Assembly (NCBI GenBank): GCA_030653385.1
Contig: JAURZM010000052.1
Span: 1-48,700, forward strand
Source: Rubrivivax sp.
Lineage (GTDB): Bacteria > Pseudomonadota > Gammaproteobacteria > Burkholderiales > Burkholderiaceae_C
Reading direction: 5' to 3'
Length of the DNA stretch: 48,700 nt
Made by a program: the position numbers and the translations under genes. Numbering within the stretch: position 1 is the first letter of the stretch; every line of letters begins with the position of its first letter. A model generated the notes under the pieces. It ran no database searches and was not told the origin of the DNA. It saw only the letters and a list, made by a program, of their open reading frames with translations. Below are positions 48,246-48,700 of this stretch, piece after piece.

Positions 48246-48700
48246 CGGTTTGCTGCTAGCGCTTCGTGGAATGTACCGGAGTGAAGGCACTGTGCCGTGC
48301 TGCCTTGGCGTGTGTGCGGGAAGCGCAAGGCTGGAGTGCGGCCCATCGATTTCAAAGGTACGCGTGAGCAGCCCAGCCCAGCCTGTCCAGTCGGACTGAC
48401 TCTGCATGCGCTCGGCCCCGCTGTCGGCGGCCTACTAGGATGCGCCTATCCAGGTGCGGCTGTGCAGCGGGAGCCGCCGGTGGGGGGGGTGCCCGCTTTC
48501 TGGCAGCCCAGTTTCATGAATCGTGGAGCCGGTCAGCCGCTGTTCGCGTAGGCCGCAACCGACCGAGGCCGTGTGAGAACCCATGGAGGCCACGCTTCCG
48601 GAGCGCGTTATGCCTGGCGCGCCGCCGCCAGCCTTTGTTGACCCACAGTGGCCCTTGCGAAGCGATATTCCAGGTTTGGGGCCCAGACGCATCTGCCGCC
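48246..48700. other. Right-edge region upstream of the TIR gene
   Basis: This stretch of 455 bases has no recognisable gene. It should contain the promoter of the TIR gene. Short frames exist on both strands, for example plus from about 48580 (MEATLPERVMPGAPPPAFVD), but none matches a family I know. A gene may begin here and continue past the edge. Confidence 0.45.

Noticed and set aside
48440..48700. Possible group II intron or attC-like end at the right edge
   Set aside because: A GCGTTATGC-like string and GC-rich stems are present, but no domain V, reverse transcriptase or paired attC arms can be shown within the window.

Overview
The window reads as a chromosomal segment of a GC-rich betaproteobacterium of the order Burkholderiales, probably near the Rubrivivax/Leptothrix/Ideonella group. 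This rests on the strong GC bias, on the gene content (succinylase-type DAP genes with a PilT/PilU ATPase, smc and a ZipA homologue near ligA, an ohrR-ohr pair, a two-box lexA promoter) and on betaproteobacterial-looking protein sequences. It is an inference; no rRNA gene is present. No tRNA, rRNA or CRISPR array was seen.

Left and middle, about 1-36.5 kb, is dense core chromosome. In order it holds: a LysR regulator; a Tim44-like/ChaN-like pair; DUF456 and YdcF-type membrane proteins; msrA; two small unknown genes; a helix-hairpin-helix protein; lexA divergent from an L-asparaginase across two tandem SOS boxes; ohrR-ohr with a clear operator; a leftward operon dapC-dapD-pilU-dapE-prmB-ABC-F with four-base overlaps; an AlkB-like membrane di-iron hydroxylase; lolD-like and tesA-like genes with overlapping divergent starts; a FecR/DUF6600 exported protein; def, an NadR-like ATPase and ligA; glutathione reductase; a lipoprotein; a GNAT acetyltransferase; zipA; smc; a SET-domain protein; an ankyrin-repeat protein; and mutS.

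Right of the mutS start (36502) the character changes. About 12 kb is loosely packed and full of broken pieces: an HTH (HVO_A0114-like) C-terminal fragment, an internally deleted IS91-family transposase with a structured insertion, a C-terminal fragment of hslU with a frameshift, an N-terminal fragment of AMP nucleosidase joined to a short IS91-like tract, and a second IS91 C-terminal fragment bracketed by inverted copies of a 30-bp repeat. Among these lie intact genes for exported proteins: a gluzincin-like metallopeptidase, a CHRD protein, an FG-GAP lipoprotein, a DUF3179 protein and a spondin-domain protein.

The most interesting gene is at the right end (45897-48245, minus strand). It encodes a 782-residue protein built as a tandem duplication of a TIR-plus-helical module with a period of about 358 residues. 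The second TIR keeps the catalytic glutamate and the first appears to have lost it. Its location beside mobile-element debris makes it a candidate anti-phage or NAD-depleting defence protein. That function is inferred, not shown.
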